Assembly (NCBI GenBank): GCA_030148705.1
Contig: JASBSY010000004.1
Location: forward strand, 1 to 39,498
Reading direction: 5' to 3'
DNA from: Pukyongia sp.
GTDB lineage: Bacteria; Bacteroidota; Bacteroidia; Flavobacteriales; Flavobacteriaceae
Length of the DNA: 39,498 bases
Made by a program: the position numbers and the translations under genes. Shown in pieces: positions 9,242-19,648 of the stretch. The number at the start of each line of letters is the position of its first letter. Position 1 is the stretch's first letter. The notes under the pieces are model-generated. The model was given only the letters and a program-made list of their open reading frames with translations, did not search any database and had not been told where the DNA came from.

Positions 9242-9853
9242 ATGTCTGGGTTAATTGGAAAAAAGATAGGGATGACCAGCATCTTTGACGAGAACGGAAA
9301 GAACATTCCGTGTACTGTTATCGAAGCGGGCCCCTGTGTTGTTACCCAAGTCAGAACCGAAGAGGTTGACGGGTATAGTGCTCTTCAACTTGGTTTCGAT
9401 GACAAAAAGACTGCAAGTAAAGCTGCTCAAGGCCATGCCAAGAAAGCAGGTACCGTTGCTAAGCGTCGCGTTGTTGAATTCCAGGGATTTGAAGAAGATT
9501 ACAAATTAGGTGATACGATCACTGTGGAACATTTTATCGAAGGGGAATTCGTGGATATCGCGGGTACTTCAAAAGGTAAAGGTTTCCAGGGGGTTGTAAA
9601 GCGCCACGGTTTTGGTGGTGTGGGTCAGGCGACTCACGGGCAGCATAACCGATTAAGAGCTCCCGGTTCTATTGGAGCCGCTTCGTATCCTGCGAGAGTT
9701 TTCAAAGGAATGAAGATGGCCGGCCAAATGGGGAATGAAAAAGTGAAAGTAGAAAATTTAAGAGTTTTAAAGGTGGTTCCTGAGAAGAACCTTCTTGTTG
9801 TGAAAGGCTGTGTGCCTGGTCATAAGAATTCTTATGTAACGATTCAGAAATAA
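9242..9853 (+). CDS. rplC: 50S ribosomal protein L3
   Basis: L3 is an early-assembly protein whose extended loop reaches the peptidyl-transferase centre. The 203 residues carry the signature [15 protein letters not shown] and [16 protein letters not shown]. The E. coli loop GQNQTPG, whose glutamine is methylated by PrmB, reads GAASYPA here, so that modification site is absent. The start is preceded by an AT-rich leader without a Shine-Dalgarno sequence. The stop overlaps the rplD start by one base (TAATG), which suggests coupled translation. Confidence 0.99.
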   Translation: MSGLIGKKIGMTSIFDENGKNIPCTVIEAGPCVVTQVRTEEVDGYSALQLGFDDKKTASKAAQGHAKKAGTVAKRRVVEFQGFEEDYKLGDTITVEHFIEGEFVDIAGTSKGKGFQGVVKRHGFGGVGQATHGQHNRLRAPGSIGAASYPARVFKGMKMAGQMGNEKVKVENLRVLKVVPEKNLLVVKGCVPGHKNSYVTIQK

Positions 9854-10482
9854 TGAAGGTAGCGGTATTAGATTTAAACGGAAAAGACACCGGCAGGAAA
9901 GTAGAACTTTCTAAAGAGGTGTTCGGGATCGAGCCAAACAATCATGCGGTTTATCTTGATGTGAAGCAGTACCTGGCAAATCAGCGTCAGGGAACTCACA
10001 AAGCCAAGGAGCGTGCAGAGATTACTGGTAGTACCCGTAAGATAAAGAAGCAAAAAGGAACAGGAACCGCCCGTGCCGGAAGTATTAAGTCCGGATTATT
10101 CAAAGGTGGTGGCCGGATTTTTGGTCCAAGACCGAGAAGTTATTCCTTTAAATTAAACAAAAACCTTAAGCGTTTGGCGCGTCGTTCTGCATTGTCTATC
10201 AAAGCAAATGACAAAGCCATCGTGGTAATCGAAGATCTTAATTTTGACGAGCCGAAATCGAAGAATTTTACTTCAGTATTGAAGTCGCTTGGGCTTGAAA
10301 ACAAAAAGTCTTTGTTTGTGTTGGGAGAGTCGAATAATAACGTATATTTGTCGTCTCGCAATTTGAAAGGTACAGAAGTTATAACTAACTCAGAATTAAG
10401 TACTTACAAAATTATGAATGCAAACAGTGTAGTGCTGTTTGAAGGTTCTTTGGAAGGAATTGAAACGAACTTAAGTAAATAG
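9853..10482 (+). CDS. rplD: 50S ribosomal protein L4
   Basis: L4 lines the peptide exit tunnel with its long loop, seen here as KKQKGTGTARAGSIKS and GGGRIFGPRPRSY. Its 209 residues are standard. In E. coli L4 represses its own S10 operon by attenuation at a leader hairpin and by blocking translation. That makes the terminator at 9149-9180, just upstream of the L3-L4 pair, a natural candidate target, although this is only an inference. It overlaps rplC by one base, and rplW follows after seven bases. Confidence 0.99.
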   Translation: MKVAVLDLNGKDTGRKVELSKEVFGIEPNNHAVYLDVKQYLANQRQGTHKAKERAEITGSTRKIKKQKGTGTARAGSIKSGLFKGGGRIFGPRPRSYSFKLNKNLKRLARRSALSIKANDKAIVVIEDLNFDEPKSKNFTSVLKSLGLENKKSLFVLGESNNNVYLSSRNLKGTEVITNSELSTYKIMNANSVVLFEGSLEGIETNLSK

Positions 10483-10489
10483 AAACAAG

Positions 10490-10780
10490 ATGAATATCTT
10501 AATTAAACCTATAATTACAGAAAAAGCTACTGCCGATGCTGAGTTAAATAACAAGTACGGTTTTGTAGTGAATCCACAGGCGAATAAGGTAGAGATCAAA
10601 AAAGCTGTTGAAGCGGCTTATGGAGTTTCTGTTATCGCAGTTCGCACAATGAATGTCCGCCCGAACAGGAAAACCCGTTATACAAAGACAGGAATCCAGA
10701 CTGGTAAAACAAATGCTATTAAGAAGGCAATTGTACAGGTGGCGGAAGGTGATACAATTGATTTTTACAGTAACATCTAA
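10490..10780 (+). CDS. rplW: 50S ribosomal protein L23
   Basis: L23 sits at the tunnel exit and is the docking site for trigger factor and SRP. The 96-residue sequence starts MNILIKPIITEKAT, the usual family opening. It keeps the C-terminal region with VRTMNVRPNRKTRYTKTG. It lies between rplD and rplB in the conserved S10-operon order. Confidence 0.98.
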   Translation: MNILIKPIITEKATADAELNNKYGFVVNPQANKVEIKKAVEAAYGVSVIAVRTMNVRPNRKTRYTKTGIQTGKTNAIKKAIVQVAEGDTIDFYSNI

Positions 10781-10805
10781 GCAATTAGATATTAATTAGA
10801 CAACA

Positions 10806-11630
10806 ATGTCAGTAAGAAAATTAAAACCTATCACACCAGGTCAGCGTTTTAGAGTTGTAAATGGTTTTGACGCCATTACAACTGATAAGCCGGAGAAGAG
10901 TTTATTAGCTCCGAAAAAGAGATCAGGTGGTAGAAACAGTCAAGGTAAGATGACCATGCGCTACAAAGGTGGTGGTCATAAGAGAAAATACCGAATTATT
11001 GATTTTAAGCGCGACAAGACCGGAATTCCCGGAACTGTGGCGACTATAGAATACGATCCAAACCGTACGGCGTTTATCGCCCTGGTTAATTACCAGGATG
11101 GTGAAAAGCGATATGTAGTCGCTCAGAACGGACTTCAGGTTGGACAGAACATCGTATCGGGCGAAAGCGTTGCTCCGGAGATTGGAAACGCGATGGCTTT
11201 GAGTAACATTCCATTAGGTACTATTATTTCCTGTATCGAATTACACCCCGGGCAGGGAGCTGTAATGGCGCGTTCGGCTGGTGCATTCGCACAGTTGATG
11301 GCCCGAGACAAAAAATACGCTACCGTTAAACTTCCTTCAGGTGAAACCAGAATGATTCTGGCCAGTTGTATGGCAACCATTGGTGCTGTTTCCAACAGTG
11401 ACCACCAGTTGCTTGTATCAGGTAAGGCCGGTAGATCGAGATGGCTTGGAAGAAGACCTCGTACAAGACCAGTTGTGATGAACCCGGTAGATCACCCAAT
11501 GGGTGGTGGTGAAGGGAAGTCTTCAGGTGGACACCCGAGATCTAGAAACGGAATTCCTGCTAAGGGATACAGAACGCGTTCCAGATCGAAAGCGAGTAAT
11601 AAATATATTATCGAACGTAGAAAGAAATAA
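10806..11630 (+). CDS. rplB: 50S ribosomal protein L2
   Basis: L2 is needed for subunit association and peptidyl-transferase centre assembly. The 274 residues are full length. The C-terminal signature reads [18 protein letters not shown]. It keeps the functionally important His of VDH (E. coli His229) but has Met where most bacteria have a second His (HPHGGG). I believe the Met form is common in Bacteroidetes. rpsS begins three bases after the stop. Confidence 0.99.
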   Translation: MSVRKLKPITPGQRFRVVNGFDAITTDKPEKSLLAPKKRSGGRNSQGKMTMRYKGGGHKRKYRIIDFKRDKTGIPGTVATIEYDPNRTAFIALVNYQDGEKRYVVAQNGLQVGQNIVSGESVAPEIGNAMALSNIPLGTIISCIELHPGQGAVMARSAGAFAQLMARDKKYATVKLPSGETRMILASCMATIGAVSNSDHQLLVSGKAGRSRWLGRRPRTRPVVMNPVDHPMGGGEGKSSGGHPRSRNGIPAKGYRTRSRSKASNKYIIERRKK

Positions 11631-11633
11631 GCT

Positions 11634-11912
11634 ATGGCAAGATCATTAAAAAAGGGACCTTACGTTCACTACAAGTTAGAGCAGAAAGTTCAGCAAAACG
11701 TTGATTCGAACAAGAAGACCGTTATCAAAACCTGGTCGCGTGCTTCTATGATCACACCCGATTTTGTTGGGCAAACCATTGCAGTTCACAACGGCCGCCA
11801 GTTTGTGCCGGTTTATGTAACTGAGAATATGGTAGGACATAAATTAGGAGAATTTTCACCTACTAGATCATTCCGTGGTCATGCTGGTGCAAAAAATAAA
11901 GGTAAAAAATAA
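11634..11912 (+). CDS. rpsS: 30S ribosomal protein S19
   Basis: S19 pairs with S13 in the 30S head and contacts the A-site finger. The 92-residue protein begins [15 protein letters not shown] and contains the signature [19 protein letters not shown]. It lies in the standard rplB-rpsS-rplV order with very short spacers. Confidence 0.99.
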   Translation: MARSLKKGPYVHYKLEQKVQQNVDSNKKTVIKTWSRASMITPDFVGQTIAVHNGRQFVPVYVTENMVGHKLGEFSPTRSFRGHAGAKNKGKK

Positions 11913-11918
11913 TAGGCC

Positions 11919-12329
11919 ATGGGAGTTCGTAAAAGAGAAAGAGCAGAACGTATCAAGGAAGCAAAGAAAACGCAATACTTTGCCAAATTGAACAATTGCC
12001 CTACTTCACCGAGGAAGATGCGATTAGTTGCTGATCAAGTACGAGGTGAAAAGATAGACAAGGCGCTTAATATTTTGAAGTTTAGTCCGAAAGAAGCTTC
12101 GCGTCGTTTGGAGAAATTGTTGCTTTCCGCCATTGCAAACTGGCAGGCAAAGAACGAAGACGCTTCGATCGAGGATGCAGATCTTTTTATTAAGGAGATT
12201 CGAGTGGACGGCGGGACAATGCTGAAAAGACTTCGTCCGGCACCGCAGGGTCGCGCACACAGAATTAGAAAACGTTCCAACCACGTAACACTGGTTTTAG
12301 GAGCTAACGATAACACACAAAGCAAGTAA
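11919..12329 (+). CDS. rplV: 50S ribosomal protein L22
   Basis: L22 interacts with all 23S domains, and its beta-hairpin lines the exit tunnel near the macrolide site. The 136 residues contain that hairpin as [20 protein letters not shown] with no deletion or insertion at its tip. An N-terminal extension of about 20 basic residues ([20 protein letters not shown]) precedes the usual start of the fold. rpsC follows after three bases. Confidence 0.99.
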   Translation: MGVRKRERAERIKEAKKTQYFAKLNNCPTSPRKMRLVADQVRGEKIDKALNILKFSPKEASRRLEKLLLSAIANWQAKNEDASIEDADLFIKEIRVDGGTMLKRLRPAPQGRAHRIRKRSNHVTLVLGANDNTQSK

Positions 12330-12332
12330 TAA

Positions 12333-13052
12333 ATGGGACAGAAGACAAATCCAATCGGGAATCGCTTAGGTATCATCAGAGGTTGGGAATCCAACTGGTA
12401 CGGAGGCAACGACTACGGCGACAAACTAGCCGAAGACGACAAGATTAGAAAGTACATCCATGCTCGTTTAAGTAAAGCTAGTGTGTCCAGAGTAATTATT
12501 GAGCGTACGCTTAAGCTTGTAACCGTTACTATCACCACTGCCCGTCCCGGTATTATTATCGGTAAAGGTGGCCAGGAGGTAGACAAGCTGAAAGAAGAGC
12601 TTAAGAAGATTACCGGTAAAGAAGTACAGATTAACATTCATGAGATCAAGAGACCTGAGCTAGATGCGTATTTAGTTGCATCCAGTGTTGCCCGCCAAAT
12701 CGAGAACAGAATCTCGTATCGACGTGCAATTAAAATGGCAATTGCTGCCGCCATGCGTATGAACGCGGAGGGTATCAAGATCATGATCTCGGGACGACTG
12801 AACGGTGCTGAAATGGCGCGTTCGGAGTCTTACAAGGATGGACGTATTCCTTTATCGACCTTCAGAGCCGATATTGACTATGCTTTAGTGGAGGCACACA
12901 CTACTTACGGTAGACTGGGTGTTAAAGTATGGATCATGAAAGGTGAAGTATATGGTAAAAGAGAACTTTCTCCCCTTGTTGGTTTAACCAAAAAAGGAGG
13001 AAAAGGTGGAGCCGGGCGAGGTGGTAATAACAAAGCACGTCGTAGAAAGTAA
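12333..13052 (+). CDS. rpsC: 30S ribosomal protein S3
   Basis: S3 forms part of the mRNA entry channel and helps unwind mRNA structure. The 239 residues carry a KH domain with the [14 protein letters not shown] loop and the C-terminal domain with [18 protein letters not shown] and [20 protein letters not shown] basic, glycine-rich tail ([18 protein letters not shown]) ends the protein. The sequence is uninterrupted and typical. Confidence 0.99.
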   Translation: MGQKTNPIGNRLGIIRGWESNWYGGNDYGDKLAEDDKIRKYIHARLSKASVSRVIIERTLKLVTVTITTARPGIIIGKGGQEVDKLKEELKKITGKEVQINIHEIKRPELDAYLVASSVARQIENRISYRRAIKMAIAAAMRMNAEGIKIMISGRLNGAEMARSESYKDGRIPLSTFRADIDYALVEAHTTYGRLGVKVWIMKGEVYGKRELSPLVGLTKKGGKGGAGRGGNNKARRRK

Positions 13053-13070
13053 TTTTTTAAACAGAAGAAA

Positions 13071-13490
13071 ATGTTACAACCCAAGAGAACAAAATACCGT
13101 AAACAACAGAAGGGCCGTATGAAGGGTAACGCCGGTCGAGGTAATCAGCTTGCCTACGGAACCTTCGGTATTAAATCTTTAGACTCGAATTTCTTGACAG
13201 CACGTCAAATTGAAGCTGCGCGTATTGCTGCTACCCGATATATGAAAAGGGAAGGTTCTATCTGGATTATGATTTTTCCGGATAAGCCTATCACTAAGAA
13301 ACCTCTCGAGGTACGTATGGGTAAAGGTAAAGGTGCGGTTGAATATTATGCAGCTGTTGTAAAACCTGGCAGGATTTTGTTTGAAGTATCCGGAGTTCCT
13401 CTGGAAACTGCAAAGGAAGCATTGCGCCTTGCGGCTCAGAAGCTCCCTGTTAAGACGAAATTTGTAATGTCCAGAGATTATCAAGCTTAA
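13071..13490 (+). CDS. rplP: 50S ribosomal protein L16
   Basis: L16 organises the A-site tRNA-binding region of the 50S subunit. The 139 residues start [19 protein letters not shown] and contain [21 protein letters not shown]. The arginine of RMGKGKG corresponds to the residue hydroxylated in E. coli L16. It lies between rpsC and rpmC as in other bacteria. Confidence 0.99.
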   Translation: MLQPKRTKYRKQQKGRMKGNAGRGNQLAYGTFGIKSLDSNFLTARQIEAARIAATRYMKREGSIWIMIFPDKPITKKPLEVRMGKGKGAVEYYAAVVKPGRILFEVSGVPLETAKEALRLAAQKLPVKTKFVMSRDYQA

Positions 13491-13501
13491 TTTTTTGAAA
13501 G

Positions 13502-13693
13502 ATGAAACAATCAGAGATAAATAAAGCATCAACAGCGGAACTACAAGAGAAACTTGCAGAATCCAGACAGGCTTATTCAGACCTGCGAATGGCTCACACC
13601 ATTTCACCGTTGGAGAATCCAATTCAGTTAAGAGCTCATCGTAGAACTATAGCTCGAATTGCGACAGAACTAACAAAAAGAGACGAACAATAA
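13502..13693 (+). CDS. rpmC: 50S ribosomal protein L29
   Basis: L29 is a small helical-hairpin protein at the tunnel exit, next to L23. The 63-residue chain (MKQSEINKASTAELQEKLAE) is of normal length. It ends with the conserved RAHRRTIARIATELTKR helix. It lies between rplP and rpsQ. Confidence 0.97.
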   Translation: MKQSEINKASTAELQEKLAESRQAYSDLRMAHTISPLENPIQLRAHRRTIARIATELTKRDEQ

Positions 13694-13710
13694 CGGTACG
13701 AAGCTGAAAG

Positions 13711-13968
13711 ATGGAAAAAAGAAACTTAAGAAAAGAACGTATAGGTGTAGTAACCAGTAACAAAATGGAAAAATCCATCGTTGTTGCCGAGGTTAAAAAA
13801 GTGAAACACCCTATGTATGGAAAATTCGTTTTAAAGACGAAGAAGTACGTAGCACACGACGAAAAGAACGACTGCAACGAAGGCGATACAGTAAAGATCA
13901 TGGAAACACGACCTTTAAGTAAAACCAAATGTTGGAGGCTAGTAGAAATAATTGAAAGAGCGAAGTAA
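13711..13968 (+). CDS. rpsQ: 30S ribosomal protein S17
   Basis: S17 is a primary 16S-binding protein with an OB fold. The 85 residues contain the signature [17 protein letters not shown] and [20 protein letters not shown]. The spacing to rplN is two bases, so the two are probably translated by the same ribosomes. Confidence 0.98.
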   Translation: MEKRNLRKERIGVVTSNKMEKSIVVAEVKKVKHPMYGKFVLKTKKYVAHDEKNDCNEGDTVKIMETRPLSKTKCWRLVEIIERAK

Positions 13969-13970
13969 TC

Positions 13971-14339
13971 ATGATACAACAAGAATCAAGACTAAAAGTA
14001 GCAGACAATACCGGTGCAAAGGAAGTACTATGTATCCGTGTATTGGGCGGTACTAAGAAAAGATACGCTTCTATTGGGGATAAGATCGTGGTAACTGTAA
14101 AGGATGCGACTCCAAACGGAACTATAAAGAAAGGTGCTGTTTCTACAGCTGTGGTTGTACGTACCGTAAAAGAAGTGCGACGCCCGGACGGATCTTATAT
14201 TCGTTTCGACGATAACGCTTGTGTACTCCTCAACCCCCAGGGTGAGATGAGAGGAACACGTGTTTTCGGCCCGGTAGCTCGTGAACTTCGCGATAAACAA
14301 TTCATGAAAATAGTATCATTGGCACCCGAGGTGCTTTAA
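13971..14339 (+). CDS. rplN: 50S ribosomal protein L14
   Basis: L14 forms an intersubunit bridge and is the docking site for the silencing factor RsfS. The 122 residues begin [20 protein letters not shown] and contain the family signature [20 protein letters not shown]. Length and ends match the family. Confidence 0.99.
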   Translation: MIQQESRLKVADNTGAKEVLCIRVLGGTKKRYASIGDKIVVTVKDATPNGTIKKGAVSTAVVVRTVKEVRRPDGSYIRFDDNACVLLNPQGEMRGTRVFGPVARELRDKQFMKIVSLAPEVL

Positions 14340-14352
14340 TACGAAGATCAAA

Positions 14353-14667
14353 ATGGGAAAGCTTAAACTTAAATCTGGAGATACCGTGGTAGTTACTACC
14401 GGAGAACACAAAGGTTCGGAAGGTAAGATAATGAAGGTGCTCCGTGATAAAAATAAAGCAATTGTAGAGGGAGTGAATACCGTAAAGAAGCATGAGAAGC
14501 CAAGTGCGGCTAATCCTCAGGGCGGAATTACCGAAAAAGAAGCTCCTATTCACATTTCTAACCTGGCGTTGGTGGATCCTAAATCGGGAGAAGCAACACG
14601 CGTAGGATATAGAATGGAAGATGGTAAAAAAATACGATTTTCTAAAAAATCGAATCAAGAGATATAG
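14353..14667 (+). CDS. rplX: 50S ribosomal protein L24
   Basis: L24 is an assembly-initiating 50S protein near the tunnel exit. The KOW motif lies at the N-terminus ([20 protein letters not shown]), and the rest ([27 protein letters not shown]) is typical. The length is 104 residues. rplE follows after two bases. Confidence 0.99.
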   Translation: MGKLKLKSGDTVVVTTGEHKGSEGKIMKVLRDKNKAIVEGVNTVKKHEKPSAANPQGGITEKEAPIHISNLALVDPKSGEATRVGYRMEDGKKIRFSKKSNQEI

Positions 14668-14669
14668 TT

Positions 14670-15221
14670 ATGGGATATACACCAAGACTTAAAGAAGAGT
14701 ACAAGAGCAGAGTTATCAATGCTCTAACCGATGAGTTCGGGTACAAGAACGTAATGCAGGTACCTAAACTGGAGCGAATTGTCGTTTCTAGAGGGGTAGG
14801 TGCAGCTGTAGCCGATAAGAAACTGATCGATTATTCTGTAGAAGAATTAACCAATATTACAGGTCAAAAGGCTATTGCAACAATTTCTAAAAAGGATGTT
14901 GCTGCCTTTAAGCTTCGTAAAGGAATGCCTATTGGAGCGAAGGTAACACTTCGCGGTGAGCGTATGTATGAGTTTTTAGACAGACTTATTACTTCTGCTC
15001 TGCCAAGGGTTCGCGACTTCAACGGAATAAAAACCACCGGGTTCGACGGTAGAGGTAATTACTCATTGGGTATTACCGAACAGATCATATTTCCCGAAGT
15101 GGATATCGACAAGGTGAAGAAAATAGAAGGGATGAATATCACTTTTATTACTTCTGCCGAGACCGATAAGGAAGCGAAATCATTATTAACAGAATTGGGA
15201 CTCCCTTTTAAAAAGAACTAA
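14670..15221 (+). CDS. rplE: 50S ribosomal protein L5
   Basis: L5 binds 5S rRNA in the central protuberance and contacts P-site tRNA. The 183 residues include [20 protein letters not shown] and the C-terminal [19 protein letters not shown]. In E. coli the S8 repressor binds the mRNA at the rplE start. No comparable structure is obvious here, where the gap to rplX is two bases. Confidence 0.99.
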   Translation: MGYTPRLKEEYKSRVINALTDEFGYKNVMQVPKLERIVVSRGVGAAVADKKLIDYSVEELTNITGQKAIATISKKDVAAFKLRKGMPIGAKVTLRGERMYEFLDRLITSALPRVRDFNGIKTTGFDGRGNYSLGITEQIIFPEVDIDKVKKIEGMNITFITSAETDKEAKSLLTELGLPFKKN

Positions 15222-15224
15222 GAG

Positions 15225-15494
15225 ATGGCTAAAGAATCAATGAAAGCCCGTGAGGTAAAGAGACGAAAATTGGTTGAGAAGTACGCTGCCAAGCGCAAAG
15301 CTTTAAAAGAAGCCGGCGATTGGGAAGGACTTCAGAAACTTCCGAAGAACTCTTCACCGGTTCGCTTGCACAATCGTTGCAAGTTAACAGGGAGACCAAA
15401 AGGGTATATGAGAACCTTTGGAATTTCACGGGTTATGTTCCGTGAAATGGCAAACAAAGGATTGATCCCCGGAGTTAGAAAAGCAAGTTGGTAA
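15225..15494 (+). CDS. rpsN: 30S ribosomal protein S14, zinc-free type
   Basis: S14 is needed for late 30S head assembly. This is the long, zinc-independent form: 89 residues, with [19 protein letters not shown] in place of the CxxC...CxxC zinc ribbon of the short form. Only one cysteine remains in the region. It ends PGVRKASW, the conserved C-terminus. The spacer to rpsH is 60 bases and contains a strong hairpin. Confidence 0.98.
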   Translation: MAKESMKAREVKRRKLVEKYAAKRKALKEAGDWEGLQKLPKNSSPVRLHNRCKLTGRPKGYMRTFGISRVMFREMANKGLIPGVRKASW

Positions 15495-15504
15495 AATTAT
15501 AAAC

Positions 15505-15535
15505 TGGTTTTAGGTTCGACCCAGGTCGAAAACCA
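15505..15535 (+). promoter_or_regulatory. hairpin in the rpsN-rpsH spacer, possible S8 control element
   Basis: TTCGAC (15515-15520) pairs with GTCGAA (15525-15530) around the tetraloop CCAG. The stem is extended by TGGTT (15505-15509) with AACCA (15531-15535), leaving a one-sided bulge TTAGG. It is not followed by a T-run, so it is not a terminator. S8 is the autogenous regulator of the spc operon in E. coli. A bulged RNA helix directly upstream of rpsH could be its target, but this is an inference. Confidence 0.45.
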
Positions 15536-15554
15536 TTACCGCAAATAAAAATAA

Positions 15555-15956
15555 ATGACAACAGATCCTATAGCAGATTATCTAACTCGCGTTAGAAATT
15601 CAGTGAAGGCAGGACACCGTGTAGTGGAGATCCCGGCTTCTAATTTAAAAAAGGAGATAACAAAGATTTTGTTTGATCAGGGATACGTTCTAAGCTACAA
15701 ATTCGAAGACGACAAGGGACCTCAGGGAACTATCAAAATCGCTTTGAAGTACGACAAGCTTACAAAGGAACCGGTGATCAAGAGAATGCAACGAATTAGT
15801 AAACCCGGTTTACGTAAATATGCAGGTTCTTCGGAAATGCCAAGAATTCTGAATGGTTTGGGAATTGCAATTGTGTCTACTTCAGCAGGAGTTATGACAG
15901 GAAAGCAGGCCCAGGCACAGAATATTGGAGGCGAAGTACTTTGCTACGTATACTAA
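15555..15956 (+). CDS. rpsH: 30S ribosomal protein S8
   Basis: S8 binds helix 21 of 16S rRNA and is a central organiser of the 30S platform. The 133 residues begin MTTDPIADYLTRVRNSVKAG. The C-terminal signature reads STSAGVMTGKQAQAQNIGGE, with a conserved ending in EVLCYVY. The upstream spacer of 60 bases holds a bulged hairpin. Confidence 0.99.
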   Translation: MTTDPIADYLTRVRNSVKAGHRVVEIPASNLKKEITKILFDQGYVLSYKFEDDKGPQGTIKIALKYDKLTKEPVIKRMQRISKPGLRKYAGSSEMPRILNGLGIAIVSTSAGVMTGKQAQAQNIGGEVLCYVY

Positions 15957-15973
15957 CTTAAAGACAGAAAGAA

Positions 15974-16516
15974 ATGTCAAGAATAGGTAATAACCCGGTA
16001 GCGATTCCTGATGGTGTTACAGTTGAAGTAAAAGACAACGCAATCATCGTTAAAGGAAAATTAGGCGAGTTAACTCAGTCAATTGAAGGAGTTAGCGTTA
16101 AAGTTGAAGATGGAAATGTATTTGTTACACGGCCGTCCGAATCGAAAGAACACAAAGCAAAACACGGTCTCTACAGATCACTTGTCGATAATATGATCGA
16201 AGGTGTTTCTAAAGGCTGGACTAAGCAACTGGAATTGGTGGGAGTTGGATATAGAGCTTCAAACCAGGGACAGAAATTGGATCTTGCGGTTGGTTTTTCT
16301 CATAACATCGTTATGGATATCGCTCCAGAAGTAAAAGTGGAAACAGTTTCCGAAAAAGGAAAGAATCCAATCGTAAAATTAACATCACACGACAAGCAGT
16401 TAGTGGGACAGGTAGCGGCTAAGATCCGCGGGTTCCGCAAGCCTGAACCTTACAAAGGAAAAGGAATTAAGTTTGTAGGTGAACAAATTAGAAGAAAAGC
16501 AGGTAAATCTGCATAA
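15974..16516 (+). CDS. rplF: 50S ribosomal protein L6
   Basis: L6 lies near the GTPase-associated centre. The 180 residues have the two-fold L6 domain repeat. The start is [19 protein letters not shown], and the C-terminal signature is [20 protein letters not shown]. It is a normal intact copy between rpsH and rplR. Confidence 0.99.
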   Translation: MSRIGNNPVAIPDGVTVEVKDNAIIVKGKLGELTQSIEGVSVKVEDGNVFVTRPSESKEHKAKHGLYRSLVDNMIEGVSKGWTKQLELVGVGYRASNQGQKLDLAVGFSHNIVMDIAPEVKVETVSEKGKNPIVKLTSHDKQLVGQVAAKIRGFRKPEPYKGKGIKFVGEQIRRKAGKSA

Positions 16517-16527
16517 GAGATAAAGTT

Positions 16528-16884
16528 ATGGCATTATCAAAACAAGATAGAAGAACTCGTTTGCGATTCAGAATTCGCAAAACTGTATCAGGTACGGAGC
16601 AACGACCGCGTTTGGCTGTTTTCCGAAGCAATAAAGAGATCTATGCGCAACTTATTGACGATGTAAATGGGAAAACCATCACTGCTGCGTCTTCAAGAGA
16701 CAAAGATATTGACGCTTCAAAAGTAAATAAGACTGAAGCCGCAAAGTTAGTAGGAAAGGCAATCGCAGAAAAAGCTCAGAAGGCAGGAGTAGAAACCGTG
16801 TCTTTCGATCGAGGCGGTTACCTGTACCACGGAAGAGTAAAATCATTAGCTGAAGGGGCTCGCGAAGCCGGACTTAAATTTTAG
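16528..16884 (+). CDS. rplR: 50S ribosomal protein L18
   Basis: L18 binds 5S rRNA together with L5 in the central protuberance. The 118 residues begin with a basic arm ([16 protein letters not shown]). They contain [20 protein letters not shown] and the C-terminal [20 protein letters not shown] signature. rpsE begins five bases after the stop. Confidence 0.99.
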   Translation: MALSKQDRRTRLRFRIRKTVSGTEQRPRLAVFRSNKEIYAQLIDDVNGKTITAASSRDKDIDASKVNKTEAAKLVGKAIAEKAQKAGVETVSFDRGGYLYHGRVKSLAEGAREAGLKF

Positions 16885-16889
16885 GAACT

Positions 16890-17414
16890 ATGTATCAGGA
16901 TTATAAAAACGTAGAAATAGTAAAGCCGGGCGGACTTGAATTAAAGGATCGATTGGTAGGGGTACAACGTGTTACCAAAGTGACCAAAGGTGGTAGAGCT
17001 TTCGGATTTTCAGCTATTGTAGTTGTAGGGGATGAAAATGGTGTAGTTGGACACGGATTAGGGAAATCTAAGGACGTAGCCAGTGCAATCGCCAAAGCCA
17101 TAGAGGATGCCAAGAAGAATCTTGTACGCATCCCGTTGAACAAGGCAACACTTCCTCACGAACAAAAAGGTAAGTACGGTGGTGCACGTGTAACATTACT
17201 TCCGGCGGCTCCCGGTACCGGGGTTATTGCAGGTGGTGCAGTTCGTGCCGTGCTCGAAGCTGTTGGTGTACACGATGTATTGTCGAAATCTCAAGGATCC
17301 TCAAACCCGCACAACGTGGTAAAAGCTACCTTCGATGCATTATTGCAGTTGCGAAGTGCTCAGGTTGTTGCAAAACAAAGAGGAATCTCTCTTGAGAAAT
17401 TGTATAAAGGATAA
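16890..17414 (+). CDS. rpsE: 30S ribosomal protein S5
   Basis: S5 sits at the mRNA entry site and affects decoding fidelity. The 174 residues contain the double-stranded RNA-binding part ([20 protein letters not shown]) with the loop mutated in spectinomycin resistance. The second domain carries [20 protein letters not shown]. Nothing unusual is seen. The small rpmD gene follows after 11 bases. Confidence 0.99.
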   Translation: MYQDYKNVEIVKPGGLELKDRLVGVQRVTKVTKGGRAFGFSAIVVVGDENGVVGHGLGKSKDVASAIAKAIEDAKKNLVRIPLNKATLPHEQKGKYGGARVTLLPAAPGTGVIAGGAVRAVLEAVGVHDVLSKSQGSSNPHNVVKATFDALLQLRSAQVVAKQRGISLEKLYKG

Positions 17415-17425
17415 AATACAGGAAA

Positions 17426-17605
17426 ATGGCAAAAATTAAAGTAACAAAGGTGAAGAGTGCGATCAACCGTACGAAGACCCAAAAGAGAACGCTCGAAGCG
17501 CTGGGACTGAAGAAAATCGGTCAGACAGTAGAGCACGATGACACGCCAAACATTCTTGGTATGATAAACAAAGTTAATCACCTGGTTTCGGTAGAGACCA
17601 AATAA
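17426..17605 (+). CDS. rpmD: 50S ribosomal protein L30
   Basis: This is a 59-codon gene, from ATG 17426 to TAA 17603-17605, in the usual place between rpsE and rplO. The product begins [19 protein letters not shown] and contains [19 protein letters not shown] and a final [14 protein letters not shown]. These are the L30 signature and length. L30 is a small 50S protein of domain II. Its position and sequence leave little doubt despite the small size. Confidence 0.97.
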   Translation: MAKIKVTKVKSAINRTKTQKRTLEALGLKKIGQTVEHDDTPNILGMINKVNHLVSVETK

Positions 17606-17615
17606 GATATACGAA

Positions 17616-18068
17616 ATGGATTTAAGTAACTTAAAACCAGCAGAGGGATCTGTTAACAATAAAGGAAAGCGTTTAGGGCGAGGCCAGGGCTCCGGTAAAG
17701 CCGGAACTTCAGGTCGTGGGCACAAAGGTGCGAAGTCACGTTCCGGTTATTCTAAGAAGATCGGATTTGAAGGAGGGCAAATGCCATTACAAAGACGTGT
17801 TCCTAAGTTCGGATTTACTAACATTAATCGCAAAGAGTATCAGGGAGTAAACATCGATACCCTTCAGAAATTAGTGGACGATAAGAAAATAAAAGATACT
17901 GTAGATTTAGACACCTTGATAAGTCTGCGTTTGGCCGGAAAGAATGATTTGGTGAAGATCCTCGGAAGAGGTGAGTTGAAGGCGAAATTAACCGTATCTG
18001 CACACAAGTTTACTGCCTCAGCAAAAGAAGCTATTGAAGCTGCCGGTGGTGAAGTAGTAACACTGTAA
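17616..18068 (+). CDS. rplO: 50S ribosomal protein L15
   Basis: L15 is a late-assembly 50S protein that links domains II and V of 23S rRNA. The N-terminal extension [20 protein letters not shown] and the glycine-rich [18 protein letters not shown] are typical. The C-terminal [18 protein letters not shown] signature closes the 150-residue chain. secY follows after 13 bases. Confidence 0.99.
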   Translation: MDLSNLKPAEGSVNNKGKRLGRGQGSGKAGTSGRGHKGAKSRSGYSKKIGFEGGQMPLQRRVPKFGFTNINRKEYQGVNIDTLQKLVDDKKIKDTVDLDTLISLRLAGKNDLVKILGRGELKAKLTVSAHKFTASAKEAIEAAGGEVVTL

Positions 18069-18081
18069 TCAAGAAGCACCA

Positions 18082-19425
18082 ATGAAGTTTATAGAAACCA
18101 TAAAGAATGTTTTTAAGATCGAAGAGCTGCGCAATAGAATTGTTGTAACTCTCGGACTATTATTGGTATACCGCTTTGGTGCGCAGGTAACATTACCCGG
18201 GATCGATGCTTCGAAATTAGCAGAGTTTGCCGGAAAGTTTGATGCAGGTGGAATAGGCGGACTGTTAAACGCTTTTACCGGGGGAGCATTCGCAAACGCG
18301 TCTGTCTTCGCTCTTGGTATTATGCCGTATATATCCGCATCCATCGTGGTACAGCTAATGCAAATTGCCGTACCATATCTGCAAAAATTACAGAAAGAAG
18401 GAGAGAGCGGGCGAAAGAAGATCAATCAGATCACTCGCTGGCTCACAATAGGTATCTGTTTGGTGCAGGCACCGAGTTACCTGGCAGGTTTACCTGCTTT
18501 GGGAGTGCCTACAGAGGCGTTTATTCTCGGACAGACTCCAATGTTCTATATTTCTTCGGTAATCATTCTGGTAACCGGCTGTATCTTTGCGATGTGGCTT
18601 GGAGAGAAGATCACCGATAAGGGAATTGGAAATGGTATTTCCATCCTGATCATGGTAGGAATCATTGCTACCTTACCGCAAAGTTTTGCGCAGAGTGTGG
18701 CTTCAAGACTTCAACCGGGAGCAGGTGATGTGATCATGATATTAATTGAAGTGGTTATCTGGTTTATCATTATACTCGCCTCGGTCATGCTGGTCATGGC
18801 GGTGCGAAAGATTCCGGTACAGTACGCAAGGCGTACGGCTAGCGGAGGCTATGAGAAGAATATCTTTGGAGCCCGCCAGTTCATACCCTTAAAACTGAAT
18901 GCTTCGGGAGTAATGCCGATCATCTTCGCTCAGGCGATCATGTTCGTACCCTCGGCCGTAGCCAGTCTGTCGGACAGCGAATTTGCAAAGACCATTCAGG
19001 CTAATTTCAGTGATATTTTCGGACTGTGGTACAACGTGGTATTTGCGATCCTGATCATCATATTTACGTATTTCTATACGGCGATTACGGTTCCTACCAA
19101 TAAGATGGCAGACGACCTGAAACGAAGCGGTGGCTTTATCCCCGGAATTAAACCGGGAACCGATACGGCCGAATTCCTCGACAGGGTTATGTCGCAAATT
19201 ACACTGCCCGGATCCATATTCCTTGCGCTTATAGCAATTGCTCCTGCGTTTGCAGTGAAGTTGTTGGGTGTTCAGCAGGGGTGGGCATTGTTTTTCGGAG
19301 GTACCTCCCTACTCATTATGGTAGGTGTGGCAATCGATACCATGCAGCAAATTAATTCGTACTTGTTGAATCGTCATTACGACGGTCTGATGAAGTCCGG
19401 TAAAAACAGAAAAGCAGTAGCATAA
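18082..19425 (+). CDS. secY: SecY, protein translocase channel subunit
   Basis: SecY is the inner-membrane channel of the Sec translocon, working with SecE, SecG and SecA. The 447 residues have ten expected hydrophobic spans. TM1 is near residue 20 ([20 protein letters not shown]), and the plug region follows ([21 protein letters not shown]). TM2 to TM10 continue to the C-terminal [19 protein letters not shown]. The conserved cytosolic loop [11 protein letters not shown] is present. It is in its usual place after rplO, with infA two bases after its stop. Confidence 0.99.
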   Translation: MKFIETIKNVFKIEELRNRIVVTLGLLLVYRFGAQVTLPGIDASKLAEFAGKFDAGGIGGLLNAFTGGAFANASVFALGIMPYISASIVVQLMQIAVPYLQKLQKEGESGRKKINQITRWLTIGICLVQAPSYLAGLPALGVPTEAFILGQTPMFYISSVIILVTGCIFAMWLGEKITDKGIGNGISILIMVGIIATLPQSFAQSVASRLQPGAGDVIMILIEVVIWFIIILASVMLVMAVRKIPVQYARRTASGGYEKNIFGARQFIPLKLNASGVMPIIFAQAIMFVPSAVASLSDSEFAKTIQANFSDIFGLWYNVVFAILIIIFTYFYTAITVPTNKMADDLKRSGGFIPGIKPGTDTAEFLDRVMSQITLPGSIFLALIAIAPAFAVKLLGVQQGWALFFGGTSLLIMVGVAIDTMQQINSYLLNRHYDGLMKSGKNRKAVA

Positions 19426-19427
19426 TT

Positions 19428-19643
19428 ATGGCAAAACAACCAGCAATAGAACAGGATGGAACAATTGTAGAGGCATTGTCTAACGCAATGTTCCGCGTCG
19501 AATTGGAAAATGGTCATATCGTTACAGCACATATTTCGGGAAAAATGAGAATGCATTACATCAAGTTACTTCCCGGAGATAAGGTTAAATTAGAAATGAG
19601 CCCGTACGATTTGTCAAAGGCTCGAATAACATACAGATACTAA
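19428..19643 (+). CDS. infA: translation initiation factor IF-1
   Basis: IF-1 is a small OB-fold protein that covers the 30S A site during initiation. The 71 residues contain [20 protein letters not shown] and [16 protein letters not shown], which are the family core. The placement between secY and rpmJ, with no map or adk gene in between, is a compact arrangement. Confidence 0.98.
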   Translation: MAKQPAIEQDGTIVEALSNAMFRVELENGHIVTAHISGKMRMHYIKLLPGDKVKLEMSPYDLSKARITYRY

Positions 19644-19648
19644 TAGCT

